This document shows positions 41,305-49,671 of a DNA stretch of 64,000 nt, piece by piece. This DNA is from Rhizobium sp. CG5 (GTDB lineage: Bacteria; Pseudomonadota; Alphaproteobacteria; Rhizobiales; Rhizobiaceae). Made by a program: the position numbers and the translations under genes. The stretch lies in contig NZ_JABAEF010000005.1 in NCBI RefSeq assembly GCF_023701945.1, positions 62,001 through 126,000 on the forward strand, given 5' to 3'. Under the pieces are notes generated by a model. That model was not told the DNA's origin. It made no database searches and worked only from the letters and a program-made list of their open reading frames with translations. How positions within the stretch are numbered: the stretch's first letter is position 1; every line of letters begins with the position of its first letter.

Positions 41305-41406
41305 GGAAACCTCCCTGGTCTTGTTTTTACGGCGCGATCATAACCAGCGGCGGCACGATTGAAATCGCAAACTTTGGCCGGCAGCCAAAATGGTCTTTCG
41401 TCACAT

Positions 41407-41420
41407 TTGATCGAAATCAA
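41407..41420 (+). promoter_or_regulatory. FNR/FixK-type box
   Basis: TTGATCGAAATCAA matches the FNR/FixK consensus TTGAT-N4-ATCAA exactly. It lies 53 bp upstream of the DUF6455 gene start, a position suited to activation under low oxygen, and about 100 bp upstream of the divergent metY. Confidence 0.75.
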
Positions 41421-41473
41421 TGCAGCCGCACCGCGCCGGGCCGACACTGGCAGCAATTGACGGAGGATCGGCT

Positions 41474-41902
41474 ATGAACATCGCACACCATGACGCGGCA
41501 CGCAGTGCCGTTTCCCGCATTATCGACTGGATGGCCAAGGGCTGGGAGCGCGCCAGCGAGGCCGACATGATCGCCTCGCTCGATGACGAGACCATCCGCG
41601 AAATCGCCCATGATTGCGGCATCCAGCCCGACCAGTTGATCGCGCTTGCCAAAGCCGGTCCGCATGCCGCCGACGAGATGCCGGCCATGATGCGGGCGCT
41701 GGGCATCGACCCGATGGAAGTCGAGACCCGCTTTCGCGAGCAGTTCCGCGCCATGCAGATCGATTGTTCCAACTGCACGTCGAAGGACGAATGCCGCCGC
41801 GATCTCAAGGACGGCACCGCCGCCCAGCATTTCAACGACTACTGCGCCAATGCCGATGACCTCAGCAGCCTGCGCGCCTCGCCCGAAGTGCTGGCCGACT
41901 GA
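41474..41902 (+). CDS. DUF6455 family protein with cysteine cluster
   Basis: A 142-aa soluble protein. The C-terminal part carries four cysteines in a C-x2-C-x5-C-x14-C pattern (CSNCTSKDECRRD, then DYC), which could bind zinc or an iron-sulfur cluster. The N-terminal half is helical. A GGAGG ribosome site lies 7 bases before the ATG. A consensus FNR/FixK box sits in its promoter region, so it is probably induced at low oxygen. The family name is by recall of this cysteine pattern; no function is known. Confidence 0.82.
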   Translation: MNIAHHDAARSAVSRIIDWMAKGWERASEADMIASLDDETIREIAHDCGIQPDQLIALAKAGPHAADEMPAMMRALGIDPMEVETRFREQFRAMQIDCSNCTSKDECRRDLKDGTAAQHFNDYCANADDLSSLRASPEVLAD

Positions 41903-42334
41903 TCACGCGTTGATCAGCTTGGGATACTCAATCGCCGGGCAACGGTCCATGACGACCTTCAACCCGGCGGCTTCGGCTTTCGCCGCCGCATCGTCGTCGC
42001 GCACCGACAGCTGGCCCCAGATCACCTTGGGCCGTGGCTGCAGGGCGAGCGCCTCGTCCACCACATCGTCCAGATATTCGGCCGCCCTGAACACGTCGAC
42101 CATATCGACCGGCTCGGGAATGTCGGCAAGCCGTGCATAGACCTTCTGGCCGAGGATGTCCTTGTCAGCCTGACCGGGATTGACCGGAATGACCCGATAA
42201 CCCTTGGACAGCAGAAAGCGCATGACCCCGTAGCTCGGCCGGGCCGGATTGGGGGATGCGCCGGTCAGCGCAATGGTCTTCGTGTCGTGCAGGATATCTG
42301 CTATATAAGCATTGTCGTAATTGTCGTGGTTCAC
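41903..42334 (-). CDS. CoA-binding (YccU-type) protein 1
   Basis: A 143-aa Rossmann-fold CoA-binding protein. The nucleotide loop TGASPNPARPSYGVM, the PVNPGQ motif and VIWGQLSVRDDDAA are typical of the YccU/CoA_binding_2 family. A GTG start at 42334 is chosen because it aligns with the paralogue 0.5 kb away (NHDNY versus DHDNY) and has GAGG just before it; another GTG seven codons upstream is possible. The function is not established. It is tail-to-tail with DUF6455 with no gap. Confidence 0.88.
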   Translation of the reverse strand: MNHDNYDNAYIADILHDTKTIALTGASPNPARPSYGVMRFLLSKGYRVIPVNPGQADKDILGQKVYARLADIPEPVDMVDVFRAAEYLDDVVDEALALQPRPKVIWGQLSVRDDDAAAKAEAAGLKVVMDRCPAIEYPKLINA

Positions 42335-42482
42335 GGTCGCCTCACTCAAGTTCACGTCAGGACTACATCATTTAGGACTTGTTCCCGATACCAACAATGC
42401 CCGGCAACGGACGCCTCGACAAAGCCATTGTCCAACACGAGACTGCGCGTCATCCAGCCGCATCAGATCCAGGAGACATGAC

Positions 42483-42815
42483 ATGAAGGTCGCCGCCGCC
42501 CTTTGCCTGGGCATCCTGCTGCTATCAGGCCCCGCCGAAGCCATCAGCCGCTACAATCTGAGCGGCATGACCTGTGAAGGCGCCCGCCAGGCGATCCGCA
42601 ACGAAGGCGCGGTCATCCTGCGGCATCCCTCCAAGAGGGTGGCCGGCATGACGCTCTACGATCGCTATGTCCGCGACAGCCGGCAGTGCGATCCCGGCGA
42701 ATATGCCGAGTGGAACTACGTTCCGACCAAAGACAGCCCAAGGTGCCCGGTGCTGGCATGCGAACCCATACCGGATCGCAACGATCGGCTTTTTCTTCCG
42801 CACTATTCGCTCTGA
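42483..42815 (+). CDS. Small predicted secreted protein
   Basis: A 110-aa protein with a clear signal peptide (MKVAAALCLGILLLSGPAEA). The mature part has cysteines in MTCEGAR, RQCDPGEY and SPRCPVLACEP, probably paired in the periplasm. No domain is recognised. A GGAG ribosome site is about 9 bases upstream. It sits between the two CoA-binding paralogues, on the opposite strand, and ends 3 bp before the second one's stop. Confidence 0.82.
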   Translation: MKVAAALCLGILLLSGPAEAISRYNLSGMTCEGARQAIRNEGAVILRHPSKRVAGMTLYDRYVRDSRQCDPGEYAEWNYVPTKDSPRCPVLACEPIPDRNDRLFLPHYSL

Positions 42816-42818
42816 CCG

Positions 42819-43289
42819 TCAGCTTCGGGCCGTGCCGGCCCGTTTGGCGGCGGGATGGCTGGCCTGGTAGACCAGCGGATAGTCCGACACCAGGGCGCGG
42901 TTCATCACCACCTTGATGCCGGCGCTTTCGGCGCGGAGCGCTGCCGCGTCATCACGGACGCCCAATTGCCCCCAGATCGCCGCGGGCCTTTTGTTCAGGG
43001 CCAGCACCTCGTCGACCACGCCGGCAAAGGCGTCGCTGCGGCGAAACACGTCGACGAGATCGATCGGTTCCGGAATGTCGCTCAGATGGGCGTAGACGGT
43101 CTGGCCTTCAATCTTGTCGCCGGCATGGGCCGGATTGACCGGATAGACATGATATCCCTTGCCGAGCAGAAAGCCGATCACCCAATGGCTTGGCCTGTCG
43201 TCGCGCAATGAGGCACCGACAACGGCGATATGTTTCGCCGAAGCCAGGATATCGCGGATGTAGTCGCTCGAGTAGTTGTCGTGGTCCAT
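42819..43289 (-). CDS. CoA-binding (YccU-type) protein 2
   Basis: A 156-aa paralogue of the protein at 41903-42334. It has GASLRDDRPSHWVIGFLLGKGY, PVNPAH and IWGQLGVRDDAAA, and a short basic C-terminal tail the other lacks. The two genes flank the small secreted-protein gene in the same orientation, so they probably arose by local duplication. The glycine-rich loop is altered here (LRDDRPSHW instead of NPARPSYG), hinting at divergence in ligand handling. The function is unknown. Confidence 0.9.
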   Translation of the reverse strand: MDHDNYSSDYIRDILASAKHIAVVGASLRDDRPSHWVIGFLLGKGYHVYPVNPAHAGDKIEGQTVYAHLSDIPEPIDLVDVFRRSDAFAGVVDEVLALNKRPAAIWGQLGVRDDAAALRAESAGIKVVMNRALVSDYPLVYQASHPAAKRAGTARS

Positions 43290-43406
43290 GGAAACCTCCC
43301 CCGGCCATGCCGGCGTTGCGTGTTTCCCGCTCCTCGAATTCCCCAGACCCAGAATATTCCGAATGTCTTAATCAATTGCATCGGCACAAAGCCCGATGCC
43401 TGTCGC

Positions 43407-43838
43407 TCAGTCCGGCAGGACGATATGGCCATATTCGTCCATCGGGAAGAACGGATTATGGGCGACTTCCCACAAATGGCCGTCCGGATCGGCGAAATAG
43501 CCGGAATAGCCGCCCCAGAACACCTTCTCCGGCTTCTTCACCAAGGTCGCACCGCAGGACACCGCAAACTTGATCACCGCATCGACACCGGTCGGGCTCG
43601 ACACATTATGCGCCAGCGTCACGCCGGAAAAGCCGGGCGGGGTGTTTTCGACGCCTGCATCCTCAGCCAGCGCGCCGCGCTCGAACAGCGCCAGGACGGT
43701 GCCCTTCAACTGGATGAACGTGACGCTGTCCTGGGATGCCGAGGAATGACGAAAGCCAAGTCTCTCGTAAAAAGCCGTGGAGCGCGCCACGTCGGACACG
43801 CCAAGAGTGATCAAGGAAATGCGACGGTCCAGTGACAT
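43407..43838 (-). CDS. VOC-family (glyoxalase-like) protein
   Basis: A 143-aa protein with the paired beta-alpha-beta-beta-beta units of the vicinal oxygen chelate fold: ITLGVSDVARSTAFYERLGF in the first half and GYSGYFADPDGHLWEVAHNP in the second. The ADPDGHLWE motif provides a metal-binding glutamate. Such proteins include glyoxalases, dioxygenases and resistance proteins; the substrate is not predictable. The start is set at MSLDRR. A 163-bp AT-rich gap without features separates it from the enoyl-CoA hydratase gene. Confidence 0.9.
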   Translation of the reverse strand: MSLDRRISLITLGVSDVARSTAFYERLGFRHSSASQDSVTFIQLKGTVLALFERGALAEDAGVENTPPGFSGVTLAHNVSSPTGVDAVIKFAVSCGATLVKKPEKVFWGGYSGYFADPDGHLWEVAHNPFFPMDEYGHIVLPD

Positions 43839-44001
43839 GCAGGCCTCCCAAGGCATGAAGTGACGGTTTGTTCCTGTTTATTTCTATAAATGTTCTTTTT
43901 GAATTAGAAGCGCCTTATAGTTGTATTTGCTGATGAAAACAATCATGTATATATGATAACGAATTGTCGACCGAAACGGCCTCCCACTCCAGCGTTTCCG
44001 G

Positions 44002-44826
44002 TCACTCGCCCGACCATTCCGGCATGCGTTTTTCCAGGAAGGCGCCGATGCCTTCCTGCGCATCGCGCGCCAGCATGTTCTCGACCATGACGCCGGCCGC
44101 GTAGCGATAGGCCTCCTCGAGCGGCATATCGATCTGGCGATAAAAGGCTTCCTTGCCGATCTTCAGCGTCAGCGGCGACTTCGAGGCGATCACGGCGGCA
44201 TATTTGTTGACCACCTGCGCCAGATATTGTTTCGGCACGATGCGGTTGACGAGGCCGAAATCCTTGGCCGTCGAGGCGTCGATCGTCTCGCCGGTCAAGA
44301 GCATTTCCATCGCCTGCTTGCGATGGGCCGCCCGGCTGACGGCGACCATCGGCGTCGAACAGAACAGGCCGATATTGACGCCCGGCGTGCAGAAGGTCGC
44401 GGTGTCGGTGCAGATCGCCAGATCGCAGGAGGCCACCAGCTGGCAGCCGGCCGCCGTCGCCAGGCCATCGATCTCGGCGATGACGGGCTTTGGCAGATGG
44501 GTGATTTTCAGCATCAGATCGGCGCAGAGCCGCATGGTCGTCTCGAAGAAATCACGGCCGCGGTCGGCGTCAGTGCGGTGTGCGGTCAATTCCTTAAGGT
44601 CGTGGCCGGCCGAAAACAGCTTGCCGGAGGCCGCCAGAATGATGACCCGCACGTCCGCATTGTCGGCCGCCCGATCGAGCGCTGCACCCAGAGCCTTCAT
44701 CATGGCCACCGAGAGAGCATTGGCCGGCGGATTGTCGAGTGTCAGCCGCAACACGCCGCCGGTCTGCTCTTCGCGCACCAAGGGTGCCGCGGGCGCTTCC
44801 TTGTGCAACGATACGACTTCGGCCAT
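44002..44826 (-). CDS. Enoyl-CoA hydratase/isomerase family protein (non-canonical active site)
   Basis: A 274-aa crotonase-fold protein. The CoA/oxyanion segments LFSAGHDLKEL and IDGLATAAGCQLVASCDLAI are clear. The two catalytic glutamates of true enoyl-CoA hydratase appear to be Gln (GCQLV) and Gly (TPGVNIG) by alignment from memory. It therefore resembles the ECHDC3-like branch and may not hydrate enoyl-CoA. It is divergent from a PaaI-type thioesterase gene with a 92-bp gap, which suggests acyl-CoA metabolism. Confidence 0.9.
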   Translation of the reverse strand: MAEVVSLHKEAPAAPLVREEQTGGVLRLTLDNPPANALSVAMMKALGAALDRAADNADVRVIILAASGKLFSAGHDLKELTAHRTDADRGRDFFETTMRLCADLMLKITHLPKPVIAEIDGLATAAGCQLVASCDLAICTDTATFCTPGVNIGLFCSTPMVAVSRAAHRKQAMEMLLTGETIDASTAKDFGLVNRIVPKQYLAQVVNKYAAVIASKSPLTLKIGKEAFYRQIDMPLEEAYRYAAGVMVENMLARDAQEGIGAFLEKRMPEWSGE

Positions 44827-44918
44827 GGTCTATCTCCTCTCTCGATGATTTTGCGGTTATCTGTGCCACGAAAAGCGCCCCCAGCGCCAGTGCGGACACG
44901 GATGGAAGGGATATCGAC

Positions 44919-45356
44919 ATGCCGGACAACAGGACGCCCGTGATGACGGCGGAGGATATACACCGCTTCCTGGAGACCGAATTTCCGCAACTGCACACCG
45001 ATGGCCGGCAGTTTACCGTCAGCAGGATCGGTCCCGACCAGGCCACCATGCGGCTTGAACCGGACGAGCGGCATCTGCGGCCCGGCGGCACGATCTCGGG
45101 ACCGGCGATGTTCACGCTGGCCGATGTCGCCTGCTGGGTGACGATTCTAGCCCAGATCGGCCCGGTGTCCATGGTGGTCACCACCAATCTGTCCATCAAC
45201 TTCCTGCGCCTGCCGAAACAGGCCGCCATCGACTGCGATTGCCGGATCCTGAAGCTCGGCAAGCGCTTGGCCGTGGTCGAGGCGCTGCTGCACCAGGGCG
45301 ATCCGGCCAAGGCCGTGGCGCAGGTCACCGCCACCTATTCCATTCCGCCACGGTGA
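44919..45356 (+). CDS. PaaI-type hotdog thioesterase
   Basis: A 145-aa hotdog-fold protein. The segment HLRPGGTISGPAMFTLADVACWVTIL corresponds to the catalytic helix of the PaaI/4HBT group, with Asp in the LADVA turn, followed by TTNLSINFLRLP. It probably hydrolyses an acyl-CoA. A GAAGGG ribosome site is about 8 bases before the ATG; an in-frame ATG eight codons later is less well placed. It is divergent from the enoyl-CoA hydratase-like gene. Confidence 0.9.
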   Translation: MPDNRTPVMTAEDIHRFLETEFPQLHTDGRQFTVSRIGPDQATMRLEPDERHLRPGGTISGPAMFTLADVACWVTILAQIGPVSMVVTTNLSINFLRLPKQAAIDCDCRILKLGKRLAVVEALLHQGDPAKAVAQVTATYSIPPR

Positions 45357-45470
45357 GTCCAAGGCCCGCCAAACATCGGCTGGCTCCTTGATTTTTGCGG
45401 TATCATTTTACCACACTATTAAGCCATTGTTTTTGCTTTCTTATTTTCGCAGCCCTGCAAAACGCGTCTC

Positions 45471-45499
45471 TTGACCGTTTTTCGCGGCGACACTATAAA
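45471..45499 (+). promoter_or_regulatory. Sigma-70 promoter of rplM-rpsI
   Basis: TTGACC (45471-45476), a 17-base spacer and TATAAA (45494-45499) form a near-consensus housekeeping promoter. Transcription from here would give a leader of about 118 nt before rplM. Confidence 0.82.
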
Positions 45500-45510
45500 G
45501 CCCGGAGTTG

Positions 45511-45540
45511 GCGGCCCTTACGGACCGCTTTCTTTTTTGG
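45511..45540 (+). promoter_or_regulatory. Hairpin with T-run in the rplM leader (attenuator-like)
   Basis: GCGGCCC and GGACCGC (45511-45528, one mismatch, 4-base loop) are followed by a T-rich run to 45538. This looks like an intrinsic terminator placed inside the 5' leader of rplM, about 85 nt before the start codon. Confidence 0.6.
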
Positions 45541-45624
45541 CGTCGCAAGACAGGCCAAAGACAAGCAACAAGAAACGCCCCATGCGGCTCTTTCGCAATC
45601 GGGGACATAAGGAAAGAAACTGAT

Positions 45625-46089
45625 ATGTCTACCTTCGTTCAGAAGCCTGCTGAGGTGGAGAAGAAGTGGATCATCATCGACGCCGAAGGGCTCGTTGTCG
45701 GTCGCCTCGCCACCCTCGTTGCAAACCGCCTGCGCGGCAAGCACAAAGCAACCTACACCCCTCACGTTGACGATGGCGACAATGTCATCATCATCAATGC
45801 CGAGAAAATCGTCCTGACCGGCAAGAAGTACTCCGACAAGAAGTACTACTGGCACACCGGTTATCCGGGCGGCATCAAGGAGCGCACGGCTCGCCAGATC
45901 ATCGAAGGCCGTTTTCCGGAACGCGTCGTTGAAAAGGCTATCGAGCGCATGATCCCGCGTGGTCCTCTCGGCCGCCGCCAGATGAAGAACCTGCGCGTTT
46001 ACGCCGGCTCGAACCATCCCCATGAAGCACAGCAGCCGGTCGCTCTCGACGTGGCATCGCTGAACAGCAAGAACGTAAGGAGCGCCTGA
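45625..46089 (+). CDS. rplM: 50S ribosomal protein L13
   Basis: A 154-aa large-subunit ribosomal protein that binds 23S rRNA early in assembly. The segments [36 protein letters not shown] and [20 protein letters not shown] are canonical. An AAGGAAAG ribosome site precedes the ATG. It is followed 2 bp later by rpsI, the conserved rplM-rpsI operon, and preceded by a strong promoter and a structured leader. Confidence 0.98.
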   Translation: MSTFVQKPAEVEKKWIIIDAEGLVVGRLATLVANRLRGKHKATYTPHVDDGDNVIIINAEKIVLTGKKYSDKKYYWHTGYPGGIKERTARQIIEGRFPERVVEKAIERMIPRGPLGRRQMKNLRVYAGSNHPHEAQQPVALDVASLNSKNVRSA

Positions 46090-46091
46090 TC

Positions 46092-46562
46092 ATGGCTGAT
46101 CTCTCTTCCCTGAAGGACCTCGGCACGACCCAGGAAACCCCTTCCGCTCCCGTGCACGTCCGCAAGGTCGATGCCCAGGGTCGCTCCTATGCGACTGGCA
46201 AGCGCAAGAACGCGGTTGCCCGCGTCTGGGTCAAGCCCGGCACCGGCAAGATCACGGTCAATGGCCGCGAATTCCCGGTCTATTTCGCACGCCCGGTTCT
46301 GCAGATGATCCTGAAGCAGCCGATCGTGGCCGCTGCCCGCGAAGGCCAGTTCGACGTGGTCGCAACCGTCACCGGTGGCGGTCTGTCCGGCCAGGCCGGT
46401 GCCGTTCGTCACGGCATCTCCAAGGCACTCACCTATTTCGAGCCCGGCCTGCGTGGCGTGCTCAAGAAGGGTGGCTTCCTGACCCGCGACAGCCGCGTTG
46501 TCGAACGTAAGAAGTACGGCAAGGCGAAGGCCCGTCGTTCGTTCCAGTTCTCGAAGCGTTAA
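46092..46562 (+). CDS. rpsI: 30S ribosomal protein S9
   Basis: A 156-aa small-subunit protein whose basic C-terminal tail reaches the P-site t[23 protein letters not shown] and the ending [17 protein letters not shown] are diagnostic. An N-terminal extension of about 30 residues before the core is usual in alphaproteobacteria. It is the second gene of the rplM operon and is followed by a strong terminator. Confidence 0.98.
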   Translation: MADLSSLKDLGTTQETPSAPVHVRKVDAQGRSYATGKRKNAVARVWVKPGTGKITVNGREFPVYFARPVLQMILKQPIVAAAREGQFDVVATVTGGGLSGQAGAVRHGISKALTYFEPGLRGVLKKGGFLTRDSRVVERKKYGKAKARRSFQFSKR

Positions 46563-46587
46563 TCGCTTCCGCTACACGGACTTGGAA

Positions 46588-46616
46588 AAGGCGGGGCTTC
46601 GGCTCCGCCTTTTTTC
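46588..46616 (+). terminator. Rho-independent terminator of rplM-rpsI
   Basis: A 10-bp stem (AAGGCGGGGC/GCTCCGCCTT, one G-T pair) closed by a TTCG tetraloop and followed by a T-run, starting 26 bp after the rpsI stop. Confidence 0.95.
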
Positions 46617-46627
46617 GTTTGGGGTTA

Positions 46628-46889
46628 TACCAAGTCTCGATGATAGAAACCTATAGGACCGGCTCGATCGGCCCTGCTGGCTAGGAGAGGTCCGAAGAGC
46701 GATGCTTGCGCATCGGTCGAGGATCTCGACGACGCCAGAAGGTCCGAGAAGCCGGCCGAAGGTGGCTTATGACAGGCCTCTGGCGTTGTTGCGCCGCTTG
46801 GCCGATGCGACAGCATCGCCCTGCGCACCGCGCCTAGCCAGAGACCTGCCATAAGCCATCCTATAGGTTCCTATCATCGAGACTTGGTA
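46628..46889. mobile_element. MITE-like element, copy 1
   Basis: A 262-bp non-coding element nearly identical to 62351-62613. Its ends are 31-bp inverted repeats with one mismatch, starting TACCAAG and ending CTTGGTA. It is flanked on both sides by TTA (46625-46627 and 46890-46892), a 3-bp target duplication. The right-hand TTA is the TAA stop codon of the ParE toxin gene on the minus strand. Internal inverted repeats (for example GGCTTATG/CATAAGCC) add to its folding potential. No transposase is encoded, so it would need one in trans. Confidence 0.88.
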
Positions 46890-47195
46890 TTACAGCTTGG
46901 GAAAATCCAGCGGATCAAGCAGGCGTCCGGCATAGACAAAGCGGAGTATCTCGACGGCATTCGCATCGACCCGGTAGCAGATCACCACCCGGCGCCGCAT
47001 GGAAAAACTTCTGATATCGGCCCCAAGATCCGGTCGCAGCCTGCCCTTTTCCGGATGATCGCCAAGAGAGAACGACAAGGCCTCAAGTTCCCGCAGGAAT
47101 GCGATAGCTCGGGCAGGATTGTCCGCAGCAATGAAGTCGTAGATACGGTTCAGGTCATCGTCGGCGAGCGGATGGAGGCGGACGTCAAGCGCCAT
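46890..47195 (-). CDS. ParE/RelE-type toxin
   Basis: A 101-aa toxin of the RelE/ParE superfamily. The N-terminal helix pair reads LHPLADDDLNRIYDFIAADNPARAIAFLREL, and the core has GRLRPDLGADIRSFSMRRRVVICYRVD and IEILRFVYAGR-like strands (VEILRFVYAGRLL), typical of ParE. It is the second gene of an antitoxin-toxin pair, overlapping the antitoxin by 11 bp. Its TAA stop directly abuts, and is part of the target duplication of, the MITE-like element downstream. ParE toxins usually poison gyrase. Confidence 0.92.
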   Translation of the reverse strand: MALDVRLHPLADDDLNRIYDFIAADNPARAIAFLRELEALSFSLGDHPEKGRLRPDLGADIRSFSMRRRVVICYRVDANAVEILRFVYAGRLLDPLDFPKL

Positions 47196-47466
47196 CGTCC
47201 CCTGCCCGCTGGTTTGACTGCGCGGCATGTCGCTCCTCGATCCGCGCGAACGCGGCGCGCGCCGGCACCGACGGCCGAGTGTCCTCCAGAGCCTGACGGA
47301 CCTGTGTGGCGACCAAGTCATCCAGCATGCGCTCTTCGCGGTCGAGCGCCCGCAGCGCCGCACGCATGACCTCACTTGCCGAGGCATATTGACCACTGGA
47401 CACCCGGCGCTCGATATCGTCGCGTTGATCGCCCAGCGTCACTGTTATAGGTTTGCTCGCACGCAT
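47185..47466 (-). CDS. ParD-type antitoxin
   Basis: A 93-aa ribbon-helix-helix antitoxin. The N-terminal DNA-binding part reads ITVTLGDQRDDIERRVSSGQYASASEVMRAALRAL, the ParD hallmark; the C-terminal tail wraps the toxin. The start at MRASKP is supported by GAGG about 8 bases upstream; an earlier in-frame ATG would run into the operator. It should repress its own operon by binding the inverted repeat 17 bp upstream of the start. Confidence 0.92.
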   Translation of the reverse strand: MRASKPITVTLGDQRDDIERRVSSGQYASASEVMRAALRALDREERMLDDLVATQVRQALEDTRPSVPARAAFARIEERHAAQSNQRAGDDGA

Positions 47467-47482
47467 CGGAATATCCTCCGTG

Positions 47483-47497
47483 TATGACTTTGTCATA
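47483..47497. promoter_or_regulatory. Probable ParD operator
   Basis: TATGAC-TTT-GTCATA is a perfect inverted repeat located 17 bp upstream of the antitoxin ATG, where the pair's promoter must lie. Ribbon-helix-helix antitoxins bind such sites for autoregulation. Confidence 0.7.
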
Positions 47498-47555
47498 TAC
47501 GCCATATATGTCTTGTTGAAAATGCTGTCGCTGCGGTGCCTGGAGCAGAGCCCTT

Positions 47556-48515
47556 ATGAATAAGACCATCGATCACGCCTTTACCGCAACCGACCTCACA
47601 TCGGCGGCCACCGATCCGACCTATGCCGGCGCGCTGTCCTTCATGCGCCGCCGCTATACGAAGTCGCTGGAGGGCGTCGATGCCGCTGTCTGGGGCATTC
47701 CGTTTGATGCTGCCACGTCGAACCGTCCTGGTGCCCGGTTCGGGCCGCAGGCGATCCGCCGCGCCTCGGCGATCTTCGACAATGATCCGCAATATCCGTT
47801 TGAACGCGATCTGTTTGCCGGCATGGCGACGATCGACTATGGCGACTGCCTGCTCGACTATGGCAATCACTGGCAGACGCCGGCCAAGATCGAAGACGAG
47901 GCCAGCCATATCCTGAAGAGCGTCGACTTCCTGCTGACGCTCGGCGGCGACCATTTCATCACCTGGCCGCTCTTGAAGGCGCATGCCGCCAAGCATGGGC
48001 CGCTGGCGCTGGTGCAGTTCGACGCTCATCAGGACACCTGGTTCGACGACGAAAAGCGCATCGACCACGGCTCCTTCGTCGGCCGCGCCGCGCGCGACGG
48101 GCTGATCGATCCGGACCGTTCGATCCAGATCGGCATCCGCACCCATGCGCCCGACGATTGCGGCATCCGCATCGTCTATGGCCATGAGGTCGAGGACATG
48201 CGCGCCGGCGATATCGCCTCGCTGATCGTCAGCCATACGGGCGGGTTGCCGACCTATGTCACCTTCGACATCGATTGCCTCGATCCGGCCTTTGCGCCGG
48301 GTACCGGCACGCCGGTTGCCGGCGGCCCGTCGAGCGCCAAGATCCTGTCGGTGCTGCGCGGCCTGCACCAGATCGACATTCGCGGCGCCGATGTGGTGGA
48401 GGTGGCGCCGGCCTATGACCATGCCGATATCACCGCCATTGCAGGGGCGACGGTGGCGATGTATATGCTGGGCCTCAATGCCGAGCGGCTGGCCCGACTG
48501 GTGCTCAGAGATTGA
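47556..48515 (+). CDS. speB: Agmatinase (ureohydrolase family)
   Basis: A 319-aa Mn-dependent ureohydrolase that would convert agmatine to putrescine and urea. The metal-binding motifs are intact: [14 protein letters not shown] and [16 protein letters not shown]. The substrate assignment within the family (agmatine versus guanidino acids) is less certain than the chemistry. It lies 61 bp upstream of argC on the same strand, a link to arginine metabolism, and is divergent from the ParDE pair. Confidence 0.92.
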   Translation: MNKTIDHAFTATDLTSAATDPTYAGALSFMRRRYTKSLEGVDAAVWGIPFDAATSNRPGARFGPQAIRRASAIFDNDPQYPFERDLFAGMATIDYGDCLLDYGNHWQTPAKIEDEASHILKSVDFLLTLGGDHFITWPLLKAHAAKHGPLALVQFDAHQDTWFDDEKRIDHGSFVGRAARDGLIDPDRSIQIGIRTHAPDDCGIRIVYGHEVEDMRAGDIASLIVSHTGGLPTYVTFDIDCLDPAFAPGTGTPVAGGPSSAKILSVLRGLHQIDIRGADVVEVAPAYDHADITAIAGATVAMYMLGLNAERLARLVLRD

Positions 48516-48576
48516 TTCAAGCCTTTCACCACCTGATTCCGCAAATGGAACCAAGCAACTGATATCCGAGGATAAA

Positions 48577-49509
48577 ATGACAGCGAAGATCTTCATCGAC
48601 GGCGAACACGGCACCACGGGACTGCAGATCCGCACCCGCATGGCCGGCCGTCGCGATGTCGAATTGCTGTCGATCCCGGAAGCCGAACGGCGCAATGCCG
48701 CGCTTCGCGAGGACATGCTGAATGGCGCCGATATCGCCATCCTGTGCCTGCCGGACGACGCGTCGCGCGACGCCGTGACCATGGTTGCCGGCAACAACAA
48801 TGTGCGGATCATCGACACCTCGACCGCCTATCGCGTCGATCCGAACTGGGCCTATGGCTTTGCCGAGATGGACGACGCGCAGGCCGACAAGATCCGCGCC
48901 GCGCGCTTCGTGGCCAATCCGGGCTGCTACCCGACCGGCGCCATCGGCCTGATCCGGCCGCTGCGCGCAGCGGGTCTGCTGCCCGATGGTTATCCGGTCA
49001 CAGTCAATGCGGTCTCCGGCTATACCGGCGGCGGCAAGCAGATGATCGCGCAGATGGAGGACGCAAATCATGCCGACGCCATCAAGGCCAATAATTTCCT
49101 CTATGGTCTGTCCCTCAAGCACAAGCATGTGCCGGAGATGACGACGCATGGCCTGCTCGACCGCGCCCCGCTGTTTTCGCCATCGGTCGGCCGCTTTGCC
49201 CAGGGCATGATCGTCCAGGTGCCGCTGTTCCTCGACGACCTGAAAGCGGGCACGACGATCGACGTCCTCCATGCCGCCCTCGTCGCCCATTATGCCGGGC
49301 AGGACATCGTCACAGTTGTGCCGCTTGAGGAGAGCCGCGCGCTCGGCCGCATCGATGCCGAGGAACTGGTGGGCCAGGACACGATGAAGCTCTTCGTGTT
49401 CGGCACGCCGGGCGGCGCTCATGTCAATCTGGTGGCCGTACTCGACAATCTCGGCAAGGGCGCCTCGGGTGCTGCGGTCCAGAACATGGATCTGATGCTG
49501 TCGGCCTGA
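48577..49509 (+). CDS. argC: N-acetyl-gamma-glutamyl-phosphate reductase (short type)
   Basis: A 310-aa enzyme for the third step of arginine biosynthesis. It is the short type 2 form. The NADP loop is [12 protein letters not shown], the catalytic Cys is in [12 protein letters not shown], and the substrate segment [11 protein letters not shown] is present. The start at MTAKIFID is chosen over the longer open frame because of GAGG 5 bases upstream. It probably shares a transcript with the agmatinase gene. Confidence 0.96.
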   Translation: MTAKIFIDGEHGTTGLQIRTRMAGRRDVELLSIPEAERRNAALREDMLNGADIAILCLPDDASRDAVTMVAGNNNVRIIDTSTAYRVDPNWAYGFAEMDDAQADKIRAARFVANPGCYPTGAIGLIRPLRAAGLLPDGYPVTVNAVSGYTGGGKQMIAQMEDANHADAIKANNFLYGLSLKHKHVPEMTTHGLLDRAPLFSPSVGRFAQGMIVQVPLFLDDLKAGTTIDVLHAALVAHYAGQDIVTVVPLEESRALGRIDAEELVGQDTMKLFVFGTPGGAHVNLVAVLDNLGKGASGAAVQNMDLMLSA

Positions 49510-49671
49510 TGCATCGCTGCCGGGGCACCCTGCCCCGGCCTCGTGTCCCCCGACACCGTCGTTTGGCCCGGCCCCGGTCTTCGCTTGTCGAACGCTTCGT
49601 CTCCAGAACCACGGATCGTCAGGACCTCATCGGATTGCTATATCAAGGGCAACAATCCATGAGGCTTTCCG

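Noticed and set aside
46625-46852. Small open frames inside both MITE-like copies
   Set aside because: They lack ribosome sites and differ between the two copies; both elements look non-coding.
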